Below are positions 23,837 to 31,183 of a DNA stretch of 40,403 bases, in pieces (within the stretch, counting starts at the first letter, position 1; the number at the start of each line of letters is the position of its first letter). The stretch is from a virus. Location: the IMG/VR virus record IMGVR_UViG_3300042922_000501, positions 1-40,403 of that record; one strand, 5' to 3'. The notes under the pieces were generated by a model. The model saw nothing but the letters and a program-made list of their open reading frames with translations, ran no database searches and had not been told where the DNA came from. A program made the position numbers and the translations under genes.

Positions 23837-24962
23837 GAAAAACTATAAATTAGTTAATTTCTGCGAATTTGATAAACATGCAATTCAATCATACTGTAAA
23901 ATACATGGAGTAAACGAAAGTTTAAACCTAGGGGATATAACTCAAGTAAATGAAAAAGAAATTGATGATTTTAATATGATGACTTGGGGTTTTCCATGTA
24001 CTGATATTTCTTTAGCTGGCAAACAAGTTGGTTTTATAGATGAAGATGGAAATAAAACAAGGAGTGGAATGTATTATGAAGGAATTAGAATTTTACGAGA
24101 AAAGAAACCCTCCATTTCTATTATTGAAAATGTAAAAAATTTAACCGCTAAAAAATTTGAACATGAATTTAAAACTGTATTAAAGGATTTAGATAATGCA
24201 GGATATAATACATATTGGAAAGTAATGAACGCAAAGTTTTGTGGTATTCCTCAAAACAGAGAGCGCGTAATTATGCTAAGTATCAGAAAAGACTTAGACA
24301 ATGGTAAGTTTAAGTTTCCACAAGATGTAAAACTTAAAGTACAATTAAAAGATTTACTAGAAGATGGAGTAGAAGAAAAATATTACGTTAAACAAGATAT
24401 TGGGGATAAATTAAAAATACAACTAATTAACAAAGAAATATCTAATAGTATTCGGATTGGTGGAAGAGGTAGTCTTGATCGTCATTCATGGGATTTAGTA
24501 GCTGAACGAGTAAGAATAAATCAAGCTACTAAACAAGGATATATTGAATGTAAAATAGGTGGTGTTGCAGATTTAAGCTATCCGGAGAGTAAGACAAGAA
24601 GAGGTAGAGTTCAAGAAAGTGGAGATATTTGCCCTACTATTACAGCTACACAAACAAATATTTGCAAGATTGAATCAGCTTATAGATACAGACGATTAAC
24701 ACCATTAGAATGTTTTAGAATTATGGGATTTAAAGATGAAGACTTTTATAAGGCAAAATCAATTGGGATAAGAGATGTTCAGCTTTATAAGCAAGCAGGA
24801 AATTCAATTGTTCCAGATGTTTTATATTACATATTTATTGAATTATATAATGCAATGCCTTATTTATTTGAAGATTTAAGATTAACCAGTTTCTTTTCAG
24901 GTATTGGTGCTTTTGAAAGAGCATTAGATAAATTTTATGAGCATATAACATCAAACAATTAA
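23835..24962 (+). CDS. DNA (cytosine-5) methyltransferase, circularly permuted
   Basis: 375 residues from TTG. Motif order is unusual. The chain starts with KLVNFCEFDKHAIQSYC (normally after motif I), then motif IV GFPCTDISLAGKQ (catalytic C55), motif VI SIIENVKNL, and motif VIII IPQNRERV. A recognition region follows, then RRLTPLECFRIMGF (IX) and QAGNSIV (X). SAM-binding motif I, FFSGIGAFERAL, comes last at about residue 353. All elements for activity are present. The gene is followed by a 7-bp hairpin and then the PAPS-reductase-like gene. It probably protects or marks phage DNA. The start is uncertain because no good ribosome site is adjacent. Confidence 0.85.
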   Translation: MKNYKLVNFCEFDKHAIQSYCKIHGVNESLNLGDITQVNEKEIDDFNMMTWGFPCTDISLAGKQVGFIDEDGNKTRSGMYYEGIRILREKKPSISIIENVKNLTAKKFEHEFKTVLKDLDNAGYNTYWKVMNAKFCGIPQNRERVIMLSIRKDLDNGKFKFPQDVKLKVQLKDLLEDGVEEKYYVKQDIGDKLKIQLINKEISNSIRIGGRGSLDRHSWDLVAERVRINQATKQGYIECKIGGVADLSYPESKTRRGRVQESGDICPTITATQTNICKIESAYRYRRLTPLECFRIMGFKDEDFYKAKSIGIRDVQLYKQAGNSIVPDVLYYIFIELYNAMPYLFEDLRLTSFFSGIGAFERALDKFYEHITSNN

Positions 24963-25001
24963 CAAAAAATAAAACAGCTATTTTATTAACATAAAATTAA
25001 T

Positions 25002-25048
25002 AGGAAGGAGTAAGAGGTTTGGTCGACCGATAAAATGCATTTTACTCC
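25002..25048 (+). promoter_or_regulatory. hairpin overlapping the ribosome site of the PAPS-reductase-like gene
   Basis: AGGAAGGAG (25002-25010) runs into a stem GGAGTAA (25007-25013) paired with TTACTCC (25042-25048). The loop holds two further perfect palindromes, GGTCGACC (25021-25028) and TAAAATGCATTTTA (25031-25044). The ATG lies at 25057, eight bases after the stem. The fold would either hide the ribosome site or bring it near the start codon, as known for split sites in phage T4. Confidence 0.5.
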
Positions 25049-25056
25049 ACTAATTA

Positions 25057-26115
25057 ATGACATTAAATGAAATATTAGAAATATGCCCTAAAGATAAAAT
25101 TATAGTTGATAATATTATTCGGGCATATTCAAAAATAAATAGTTCTAAATACAAAAAAATAGTTTGTACAATATCGGGAGGAGCAGATAGCGATATTGTG
25201 ATAGATATTTGTACAAAAATGGATAATGATAATAAGATTACATATGTGTGGTTTGACACGGGTTTAGAGTATGAAGCAACTAAGGAACATCTGAAATATT
25301 TAGAGATTAAATATAATATTTCAATAAAAGTTGAGAAGGCAATAAAAGCTATTCCAACAACATGTAAACAATATGGACAACCTTTCATATCCAAGAACGT
25401 CAGTGAAATGATAAGTAGATTGCAAAAGCATGAATTCAAATGGGAGGATGGTAACTTTGATGAATTACTAGAAAAGTATTGTACTGAAGTAACCGAAGAA
25501 AATGCCATTATTAACGGAAAGCTTAAAAAGGGTATAAGTAAAGTAAACGAAAGATATTGGAAGGGTTGCGTTTCCGCCTTAGAGTGGTGGTGCAATGCTA
25601 AGAAATCTGCCAAAATGGGAATTTGTCAAAATAAACTGCTTAAAGAATTTATGATTGAAAACCCACCAGAACAACCAATATCAAATAAGTGTTGTAAGTA
25701 TGCAAAGAAAGATTTAGCTCATAAGGTGATTAATAATGGACAATTTGATTTGGAAATCACTGGAATAAGAAAAGCAGAGGGAGGAGCTAGAAGTACCGCA
25801 TATAAATCATGTTTTGACGAATCATATGAAAATTGCGATAGATATAGGCCTATATTTTGGTATTTGAATGATACGAAGATTGTATATGAAGACCATTATG
25901 AAATTAAACATAGTTGTTGTTATACAGAGTATGGGTTGAAAAGAACTGGTTGTGCTGGCTGTCCTTTTGGAAGAGATTTTGAGTTTGAACTGGAAGTTAT
26001 AGAGCGGTATGAGCCAAAATTATTCAAGGCAGTAAATGAAATCTTTAAGTATAGTTATGAATACACAAGGAGTTACAGGGACTTTTGTAATAGAATGAAT
26101 CAAAAAACTCGATAA
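25057..26115 (+). CDS. phage PAPS-reductase-like / PP-loop ATP pyrophosphatase
   Basis: 352 residues, ATG 25057. CTISGGADSDIVID (residues 37-50) is the SGGxDS PP-loop that binds and splits ATP in PAPS reductases and DndC-like proteins, and VWFDTGLEYEATKEHL follows as in that family. Cysteines CCKYAKKDL, HSCCYTEYGLKRTGCAGCPFG suggest an iron-sulfur cluster. Its neighbours are DNA methyltransferases, so a thiolation or other DNA-modification role is attractive, but none of the other Dnd proteins is present. Sulfate assimilation by the host pathway is the alternative. Confidence 0.72.
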   Translation: MTLNEILEICPKDKIIVDNIIRAYSKINSSKYKKIVCTISGGADSDIVIDICTKMDNDNKITYVWFDTGLEYEATKEHLKYLEIKYNISIKVEKAIKAIPTTCKQYGQPFISKNVSEMISRLQKHEFKWEDGNFDELLEKYCTEVTEENAIINGKLKKGISKVNERYWKGCVSALEWWCNAKKSAKMGICQNKLLKEFMIENPPEQPISNKCCKYAKKDLAHKVINNGQFDLEITGIRKAEGGARSTAYKSCFDESYENCDRYRPIFWYLNDTKIVYEDHYEIKHSCCYTEYGLKRTGCAGCPFGRDFEFELEVIERYEPKLFKAVNEIFKYSYEYTRSYRDFCNRMNQKTR

Positions 26116-26133
26116 AAGTATATTTCTATATAT

Positions 26134-26158
26134 AAAAAGCGGAGCTTATTACTCCGCT
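26134..26158 (-). terminator. intrinsic terminator of the minus-strand unit
   Basis: AGCGGAG (26138-26144), seven-base loop, CTCCGCT (26152-26158). On the minus strand the stem is followed by a run of five T (plus-strand A at 26134-26138). It overlaps the last codons of the membrane protein gene and also separates it from the converging plus-strand gene; it could act weakly in both directions. Confidence 0.75.
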
Positions 26159-26613
26159 AAGAAATGTTTATTATATGCATTAAAAGCTAATACATAAACA
26201 ATGTAAATAAGAATTGAAATTAAAAATGAAACTAGAATCAAAATGATTATTGCAATATTGTTATTCGTAATTATAGAATCAAACAACGTCATTGGAATTA
26301 ACATTGCTGCTATCATACCCATAATAATGTTATTGACCGACTGTTTAGCATTATATTTAAAACAAATAATAGGAGAGATGCAAAACACTAATAATAATGG
26401 GATTACCGAATAACCATAGGGGATGTATATACTTGTTGGCATGTTAAATGTACCAGGAGTAAGAATAATTATATTCCCCACAATAATTAACAGTGTAGCA
26501 ATAGTAAATAAAGATAGTACTTTTGATTTATATTGTAATTGTACTCCAATTTCGCGTTCATCTAATTTTATATTATGAAGATTAACCATTGATTTAAATA
26601 TATTGAACTGCAT
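26149..26613 (-). CDS. membrane protein paired with XRE regulator, 154 aa
   Basis: After a cytoplasmic start (FNIFKSMVNLHNIKLDEREI) come four hydrophobic segments at about residues 33-53, 66-84, 95-115 and 120-145. No enzyme motif. The start overlaps the XRE gene stop by one base, so they form one transcript. Pairs of a small XRE regulator and a multi-helix membrane protein are common in Firmicutes; the purpose is usually unknown. As the only minus-strand unit here it looks like an independently inserted cargo pair. Confidence 0.6.
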   Translation of the reverse strand: MQFNIFKSMVNLHNIKLDEREIGVQLQYKSKVLSLFTIATLLIIVGNIIILTPGTFNMPTSIYIPYGYSVIPLLLVFCISPIICFKYNAKQSVNNIIMGMIAAMLIPMTLFDSIITNNNIAIIILILVSFLISILIYIVYVLAFNAYNKHFLAE

Positions 26614-26825
26614 TATTTATTCTCCTTCTCTTTCCAAAATATATCGTTGAGGGTTTTGTTTAAAGCCCAACAAATGCGAATGCATAAATCAAGTGTCGGA
26701 TTATACTTGCCTGTTTCAATTAGATTTATAGTTTGTCTTGAGACATCAACGATTCCTGCTAGTTGCTCTTGTGATAAGTCCATTTCTGCTCTAGCAGCTT
26801 TTAGTTTTAAATTTTTATCATTCAT
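26613..26825 (-). CDS. XRE-family transcriptional regulator
   Basis: 70 residues. LKAARAEMDLSQEQLAGIVDVSRQTINLIETGKYNPTLDLCIRI is a typical helix-turn-helix of the Cro/CI-XRE type (compare SQEQLA..V.VSRQTI..IE.G.YNP). Ribosome site GGAGGTG on the minus strand. It probably represses its own promoter, which carries repeated TTATGTACAT/TTATGTAACAT-like half sites. It could instead be the phage repressor, but it is small and lacks a dimerisation or cleavage domain. Confidence 0.85.
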   Translation of the reverse strand: MNDKNLKLKAARAEMDLSQEQLAGIVDVSRQTINLIETGKYNPTLDLCIRICWALNKTLNDIFWKEKENK

Positions 26826-26843
26826 TTTAGCACCTCCATTATT

Positions 26844-26885
26844 ATATTAGCAACTATGTTACATAATGTCAAGTATAATGTACAT
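26844..26885 (-). promoter_or_regulatory. sigma-A promoter and possible operators of the XRE unit
   Basis: Minus strand: -35 TTGACA (26872-26867), 17 bases, -10 TAATAT (26849-26844), then the ribosome site and ATG of the XRE gene. The -35 region is flanked by two similar sites, TTACATAATGT (plus strand, 26860-26870) and ATGTACATAAAG (26879-26890), likely repressor binding sites for autoregulation. Confidence 0.72.
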
Positions 26886-26978
26886 AAAGTAATATGGAAA
26901 TAATGGAATTAGAATACCATTTGGGCATGGGGAGGATAAATTTGAATAAATATTTCTATCGCGAGAAGAGGTGATAAA

Positions 26979-27308
26979 TTGTTAAATAGTTATTCAAGTG
27001 GAGGAAGTTCTTCAGTAAATAATACAATTAAAATAAATGCAGTAACAGATAATATCTTAAAGAATTATCAGAAAAGCTTTTTTAAAAGATTTAAACTTGA
27101 TGGGGATATAGCAAAAAGTTTGTTTGATGAGGATCAGCCACATTTAAGTAAATATACTACAAAGTATTATGACGATAACTATGGTCGTGATGGATACAAA
27201 TCAGAAGAGAAAAGACCAGTAGTAATAATTCAAATGATGATGTGCGGAGAATCTGAAGTACTAGCAAAAATAATGTGGCAAGATGATTTTAATAAGATGT
27301 TTGATTAA
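26979..27308 (+). CDS. hypothetical protein, 109 aa
   Basis: TTG start behind AGAAGAGGTGATAAA. Ser/Gly-rich N-terminus (NSYSSGGSSSVNN), then a charged helical and mixed body (NILKNYQKSFFKRFKLDGDIAKSLF, RPVVIIQMMMCGESEV). No family is recognised. Confidence 0.5.
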   Translation: MLNSYSSGGSSSVNNTIKINAVTDNILKNYQKSFFKRFKLDGDIAKSLFDEDQPHLSKYTTKYYDDNYGRDGYKSEEKRPVVIIQMMMCGESEVLAKIMWQDDFNKMFD

Positions 27309-27463
27309 CAGAACTAAGCAAGAAAGTAAACTTCTCACTACTATGCAACACAAGGTACCAAAATCGAACAGATTACAATTGTAGTCTATAGTAGCAGAAT
27401 CAATACCTAAAATCACTTATAAATAAAAAATTAAATACTTTTACATAAGAAGGAAGGAGAAAA
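27309..27463 (+). other. non-coding stretch with nested inverted repeats
   Basis: About 155 bases without a convincing gene. It holds CTACTAT (27338-27344) / ATAGTAG (27388-27394) enclosing a near-perfect palindrome GATTACAATTGTAGTC (27371-27386). It could be a weak terminator or a small RNA. The end carries the ribosome site AGAAGGAAGGAG of the next gene. Confidence 0.3.
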
Positions 27464-27700
27464 ATGGATTATCAAGAATGGATTAAAGACTTTGTTTTAT
27501 ATTTAGCAGAATTACAAGATAAAAATAATGACATGTTAGAAAGTGATGTGGATTTTGATTTTTCAAAAGGATACAATGGTTGCTTAAATGATATTGTACA
27601 TTACATAAATCAAAATAAACCTGTACAGGATAGTAAAATAGACAAAAGATTACCAATTGATAGATTTACAGAAAAAGAAAAGTTGGCTTATACAGAATAG
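27464..27700 (+). CDS. hypothetical protein, 78 aa
   Basis: ATG behind AAGGAAGGAG. Acidic, helical N-terminus (WIKDFVLYLAELQDKNNDML), then a short phrase DFSKGYNGCLNDIVHYINQ. No family is recognised. Confidence 0.5.
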   Translation: MDYQEWIKDFVLYLAELQDKNNDMLESDVDFDFSKGYNGCLNDIVHYINQNKPVQDSKIDKRLPIDRFTEKEKLAYTE

Positions 27701-27711
27701 GAGATGATTAT

Positions 27712-28374
27712 TTGGCAGGATATTTACAAAATAAAGAAAAGTTTCAAAAATACAGAGTCGTAGCAGATTATAACCGTGATACAAATGATTATCCCAGAAA
27801 TATCAACGGAGTATTAGATGATAGTTTTGACGATTTACATATAAGGTGCAGCAAAGGTAATCAAATATATAGTTATGGAAGAGGAATATTAGTCGCCTAT
27901 ATTCCATCAAAAGTCAGAGGAAATAACATTCTAAATAATTTAACACCTGGTATTGCATATGATATAGAAACTCTTGATAATGAAGTCCTGTTTAAATTCA
28001 AAGTTAAGGATTTGGATGAGGTTGCAACACTTCTAAAAGCGCATACAAATCAAAAAGATAAAGGTGGTAATTACAATTATATAAGTCCATATAGTGTTAA
28101 GAATCTCCCGAAAACGAAAGTAAAAATACCAGACGACAAATTGGATGAATATAAAGAAATCATATCTAAATTAGGCGATAATTCGATGTTAATCATCAAG
28201 GATATTAATCATCAATTTATTAATTTCCTGACTACAAAGTCATATTCGATTGATGACATTAAATCAGATATGAGATTAAAAGGCGCAAGAGGAAAGGATT
28301 ACTTCTATATAATAGGAAGATTTAATTCATACCTAAAGTTTTTAGCAGAGAAGGTGAACGAATATGGTAAGTAG
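27712..28374 (+). CDS. hypothetical phage protein, 220 aa
   Basis: TTG start behind ATAGGAGATGA. Mixed alpha/beta: GRGILVAYIPSKVRGNNIL, DNEVLFKFKVKDLDEVATLLKAH, and a C-terminal helix. The segment SPYSVKNLPKTKVKIPDDKLDEYKEI is Lys/Pro rich. No catalytic motif is evident. It overlaps the next gene by 11 bases, indicating coupled translation ahead of dUTPase. Confidence 0.55.
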   Translation: MAGYLQNKEKFQKYRVVADYNRDTNDYPRNINGVLDDSFDDLHIRCSKGNQIYSYGRGILVAYIPSKVRGNNILNNLTPGIAYDIETLDNEVLFKFKVKDLDEVATLLKAHTNQKDKGGNYNYISPYSVKNLPKTKVKIPDDKLDEYKEIISKLGDNSMLIIKDINHQFINFLTTKSYSIDDIKSDMRLKGARGKDYFYIIGRFNSYLKFLAEKVNEYGK

Positions 28375-28693
28375 AAAATCAGAGCCATCCAGCGAATTAC
28401 TGGAAGAAATTGAAGTTAATGGTATTACATTACAGTTAGGAATGGAAGTTTATCATGCAAGGATAATTCCACAAACAGGTATATGCTATGTACAAACTTT
28501 AAAAGTTAGAACAATATTTGATAAATCCTTTGTAGGGTTGGATACAGTATCAAAAACAGCTCAATACATAACAAATAACAACATAGGGGTTACGGTTTTT
28601 TTAAGGAGAGCAGATGCTAATAAAGTAATCTTAGATGCTCAGAAATCAGGGAAGATAAGAAAATTTAAGGAAGTTGATAAAGGTGATGACTAA
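28364..28693 (+). CDS. hypothetical protein, 109 aa
   Basis: ATG inside the end of the preceding gene with GAGAAGGTG as ribosome site. Beta-rich (VNGITLQLGMEVYHARIIP, CYVQTLKVRTIFDKSFVGLD), suggesting a small barrel. Ends at the base before dUTPase. No family is recognised. Confidence 0.5.
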   Translation: MVSRKSEPSSELLEEIEVNGITLQLGMEVYHARIIPQTGICYVQTLKVRTIFDKSFVGLDTVSKTAQYITNNNIGVTVFLRRADANKVILDAQKSGKIRKFKEVDKGDD

Positions 28694-29257
28694 ATGAAAA
28701 GAATAGCAAAATTTGAAAAAGTAAGCTATGAACAGTTTGAAAAGGATTGGGTCGATACATTCGGTGCTTATGAGTTTGAAGAAGGTAATATCTATGATAT
28801 TTATAAATCAATAGAATTACCTACTAGAGCAACAAAAGATTCTGCTGGATATGATTTCACAATGCCTGTATCATGGAAGTTGTTCCCAAACCAAACATTA
28901 AAAATACCTACTGGAATTCGAGTTGACATAGAAAAGGGTTGGGTACTTAAGTGTTATCCTAGAAGCGGTTTAGGTTTTAAGTATAAATTGCAATTAAACA
29001 ACACAGTAGGTATAATTGATGGTGATTACTATTATTCTAATAATGAAGGTCATATTTTTTCAAAATTAACAAATGATACAAATGAAGACAAAACACTGGT
29101 GTTAAGACAGGGCGATGGTTTCATGCAAGGAATATTTGTTGAATATGGGATTACGTATAATGATGAAGTGAATGAAATTAGAAATGGTGGTTTTGGAAGC
29201 ACAAGCAACAAAAATAAATTTAATACAAATAATATGATACAACCTATTGACATGTAA
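28694..29257 (+). CDS. dut: dUTPase (trimeric type), extended
   Basis: 187 residues. The motifs are LPTRATKDSAGYDFTMP (motif 1), PRSGLGFKYKLQLNNTVGIIDGDYY (motifs 2-3, with the substrate-binding PRSGLG and GVIDxDY-like core), RQGDGFMQGIFV (motif 4) and NGGFGSTSNKNKF (motif 5, GGFGSTG-like). It splits dUTP to dUMP and pyrophosphate, keeping uracil out of phage DNA and feeding thymidylate synthesis. About 40 residues longer than usual at the N-terminus. The end of the gene overlaps regulatory cassette B. Confidence 0.88.
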   Translation: MKRIAKFEKVSYEQFEKDWVDTFGAYEFEEGNIYDIYKSIELPTRATKDSAGYDFTMPVSWKLFPNQTLKIPTGIRVDIEKGWVLKCYPRSGLGFKYKLQLNNTVGIIDGDYYYSNNEGHIFSKLTNDTNEDKTLVLRQGDGFMQGIFVEYGITYNDEVNEIRNGGFGSTSNKNKFNTNNMIQPIDM

Positions 29258-29349
29258 AAACTAATGTGATATTATTAACTCAACAGCAAAGGACAAGGCT
29301 AGAGAGTAAGTAATATCACATTTTCTATTTAAAACAAATAATATGAAAC
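29224..29349 (+). promoter_or_regulatory. regulatory cassette B: promoter within a 12-bp inverted repeat
   Basis: In order: ACAAATAATATGATAC (29224-29239, inside the end of dut); -35 TTGACA (29247-29252); 17 bases; -10 TATTAT (29270-29275). Then a perfect 12-base inverted repeat AATGTGATATTA (29263-29274) / TAATATCACATT (29311-29322), the core AAGGCTAGA (29295-29303), and ACAAATAATATGAAAC (29334-29349). The core begins 19 bases after the -10, exactly as in cassette A at 11961-12085. Confidence 0.72.
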
Positions 29350-29375
29350 GGAAGTTAATGAAAGGGGATAACAAT

Positions 29376-29660
29376 ATGATTAAAGAAAAAATCTATGAAT
29401 GGTTACATAAGCAGCCATATGGCACTGAAGAAGTTATTGATATAAGTAAGATTATAATTAAAAAGTCATTTAAACTGTGTACACCAAGAGAATGGAAAAT
29501 GGACAGATGTAGAGAGGCATATAAAAAGAAGAAATTCTTAGATGAACCTATTACCATATGGATAAACAAGTATGGTAAATACATATTATCAGATGGTTAT
29601 ACAAGATATCTTTTAGCTGTGGAAAATGGTTTAGATAACGTTCCAGTAAAATACATATAA
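29376..29660 (+). CDS. ParB/Srx-like domain protein, 94 aa
   Basis: ATG 29376 follows AAAGGGG. The C-terminal half, EPITIWINKYGKYILSDGYTRYLLAVENGLDNVPVKYI, matches the core of ParB N-terminal domains (xLxDGxxRxxAxxxxGxxxVPV). These bind or hydrolyse CTP/ATP or cut nucleic acid in phage relatives. It is much shorter than ParB and has no HTH, so partition is unlikely. First gene behind cassette B. Confidence 0.6.
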   Translation: MIKEKIYEWLHKQPYGTEEVIDISKIIIKKSFKLCTPREWKMDRCREAYKKKKFLDEPITIWINKYGKYILSDGYTRYLLAVENGLDNVPVKYI

Positions 29661-29662
29661 AT

Positions 29663-29676
29663 AGATAATATGAAAC
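29663..29676 (+). repeat. recurring element AGATAATATGAAAC
   Basis: Copy of the intergenic motif lying between the ParB-like gene and the DnaJ-zinc gene. Other close copies are at 245-260, 644-658 (variant), 11961-11974, 12070-12085, 29224-29239, 29334-29349, 23756-23771 and 33713-33728. It contains TAATAT, resembling a -10 box, but good -35 boxes are not consistently upstream. Confidence 0.5.
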
Positions 29677-29727
29677 GAGAAAAACGCAAGTAAATCAAAA
29701 GTTTGATTGAGAATAGGAGAAATAGCA

Positions 29728-30099
29728 ATGATTACAATAAATAATAAATTTGAAGTTGGAGAAAAGGCTTATACGGTATATAGGGTACCAGTTAAATTCA
29801 AATGTCCTGTATGCGAAGGTAATGGAAAGTTTGAACATAATGGATATGAAGTAGAATGTAAAAGATGCAACGGAACGGGAAAACTCCATGATGCTCATAA
29901 TACACTACTTGCTCCTACAGAAGTAACGGTATCAAGTATTAAAATGTCATTCAATGGCAGGAATGTATCGGTTAGATACAAAGTAAATAGTAGTCAAAAT
30001 GTCAACAACAGGTCAGAACAAACAATGTTTAAGACACTTGAAGAAACAGAAAATTATTGTAAGTGTGTAAATACAAAAGAGATTGCATCGGAGTTTTAA
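29728..30099 (+). CDS. protein with DnaJ-type zinc repeats, 123 aa
   Basis: ATG 29728 behind ATAGGAGAAA. CPVCEGNGKFEHNGYEVECKRCNGTGKL contains two CxxCxGxG repeats, one zinc site of the DnaJ central domain. There is no J domain. The rest is beta-rich. Similar short proteins are common in phages; the partner is unknown. Confidence 0.65.
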   Translation: MITINNKFEVGEKAYTVYRVPVKFKCPVCEGNGKFEHNGYEVECKRCNGTGKLHDAHNTLLAPTEVTVSSIKMSFNGRNVSVRYKVNSSQNVNNRSEQTMFKTLEETENYCKCVNTKEIASEF

Positions 30100-30133
30100 A
30101 TTGAACGATAAATAAGAAGAAAGAGGGAACTTG

Positions 30134-30457
30134 ATGTTAGGATTTGTTTCACCAGAAGGTAAATTATATAGCTGTAATATGTATGGACATATATCTTTGG
30201 CAGATAAAATACTCAAAGAAATATATAGCATAGAATGTAATTTATCGGTTGAGAAATTATGTGCCAAAGGATGGATAATAATTCAATCTGGATTTATTGG
30301 GTTTACTGGGCACTTATGTACTTCCCTGACAATTACTAAAGAACAAGATGATTTTTTAATAGAAAATATTAAGGAATTCTCATATGGTCAACAATTAAGC
30401 CTAAGTATCACTATGGAAATTAATAATATGTATAAAGAGGATGTTGAATCACAGTAA
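30134..30457 (+). CDS. hypothetical protein, 107 aa
   Basis: ATG 30134 behind AAGAGGGAA (a TTG stands three bases earlier). The phrase GFVSPEGKLYSCNMYGHISLADKIL...LCAKGWIIIQSGFIGF suggests a compact alpha/beta fold; such phage proteins are widespread in clostridial elements but have no assigned role. Confidence 0.55.
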   Translation: MLGFVSPEGKLYSCNMYGHISLADKILKEIYSIECNLSVEKLCAKGWIIIQSGFIGFTGHLCTSLTITKEQDDFLIENIKEFSYGQQLSLSITMEINNMYKEDVESQ

Positions 30458-30493
30458 AATGAGGTTTTGGTTGTTAATTCGAAAGGAGATAAA

Positions 30494-31141
30494 TTGAACA
30501 AATATTTAAGTATTATAACTAACTTTGGATGTCATTACAGTTGTCCATATTGCATTGTAAAAGAAAACGATTTAAAAATACCAACAACAACGCTAGAAGG
30601 ACTTGATAATTTAGATGCTGCTATTAGATTTGGAAATTATGATATGGTTTCTGTTTCAGGAGGCGGAGATCCATTACACAATTTTTCTAAAACATTTAAT
30701 ACAAAGTGGTACGGGAAATTATTCAAGATTTTAAATGATAATAATATTAAATTGGAAATGCATACTAGCTATATTGATAGTATATTCCCTTATAATCATT
30801 GTAATCGGGTTGTATATCATTTAAGGCATACAAATCAATTATCACAAATTAAACGAAAAGAAAATGAAATAGTAAGAATAGTATATGTTGTTGATGAGCA
30901 TATGTCAAAGGAAGAAATAGAATGGATATCTGGATATGTTGCCAACTCAAATGACATTGACGAACTTAGTTTTAGGCAAATGGTTAACAATAAATATGAA
31001 ACTACGTATTATAATTTTGATTTTTTAAAATGGGGACATGATAAAGGATATTGGCACTACATAGAACAAAATGATTATAATGACTACTATTCAGAAGGTA
31101 AGATATACAAAAACTACAAAGATATTGGTATTAAACGATAA
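30494..31141 (+). CDS. radical SAM protein of unknown substrate
   Basis: TTG 30494 is selected because AAAGGAG lies just before it, giving 215 residues. TNFGCHYSCPYCIVKEND has the CxxxCxxC cluster motif (C13, C17, C20), and VSVSGGGDPLHN is the glycine-rich SAM-contacting strand. A short (beta/alpha) barrel follows with LEMHTSYIDS. It lacks a C-terminal SPASM cluster. It may resemble enzymes that modify nucleotides or activate glycyl radical enzymes; it is distinct from the nrdG at 23262. Confidence 0.75.
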   Translation: MNKYLSIITNFGCHYSCPYCIVKENDLKIPTTTLEGLDNLDAAIRFGNYDMVSVSGGGDPLHNFSKTFNTKWYGKLFKILNDNNIKLEMHTSYIDSIFPYNHCNRVVYHLRHTNQLSQIKRKENEIVRIVYVVDEHMSKEEIEWISGYVANSNDIDELSFRQMVNNKYETTYYNFDFLKWGHDKGYWHYIEQNDYNDYYSEGKIYKNYKDIGIKR

Positions 31142-31183
31142 CATAAAAGGTACATTTGGTGGAAATATAAGGAAGGATGAATA

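Noticed and set aside
26149-26825. Main lysogeny repressor module of the phage
   Set aside because: The XRE protein is only 70 residues with no dimerisation or cleavage domain and is co-transcribed with a membrane protein; no divergent cro-like gene is adjacent.
29376-29660. Plasmid partition ParB gene
   Set aside because: Only a short piece of the ParB core is present, with no helix-turn-helix, no parA and no parS-like repeats.
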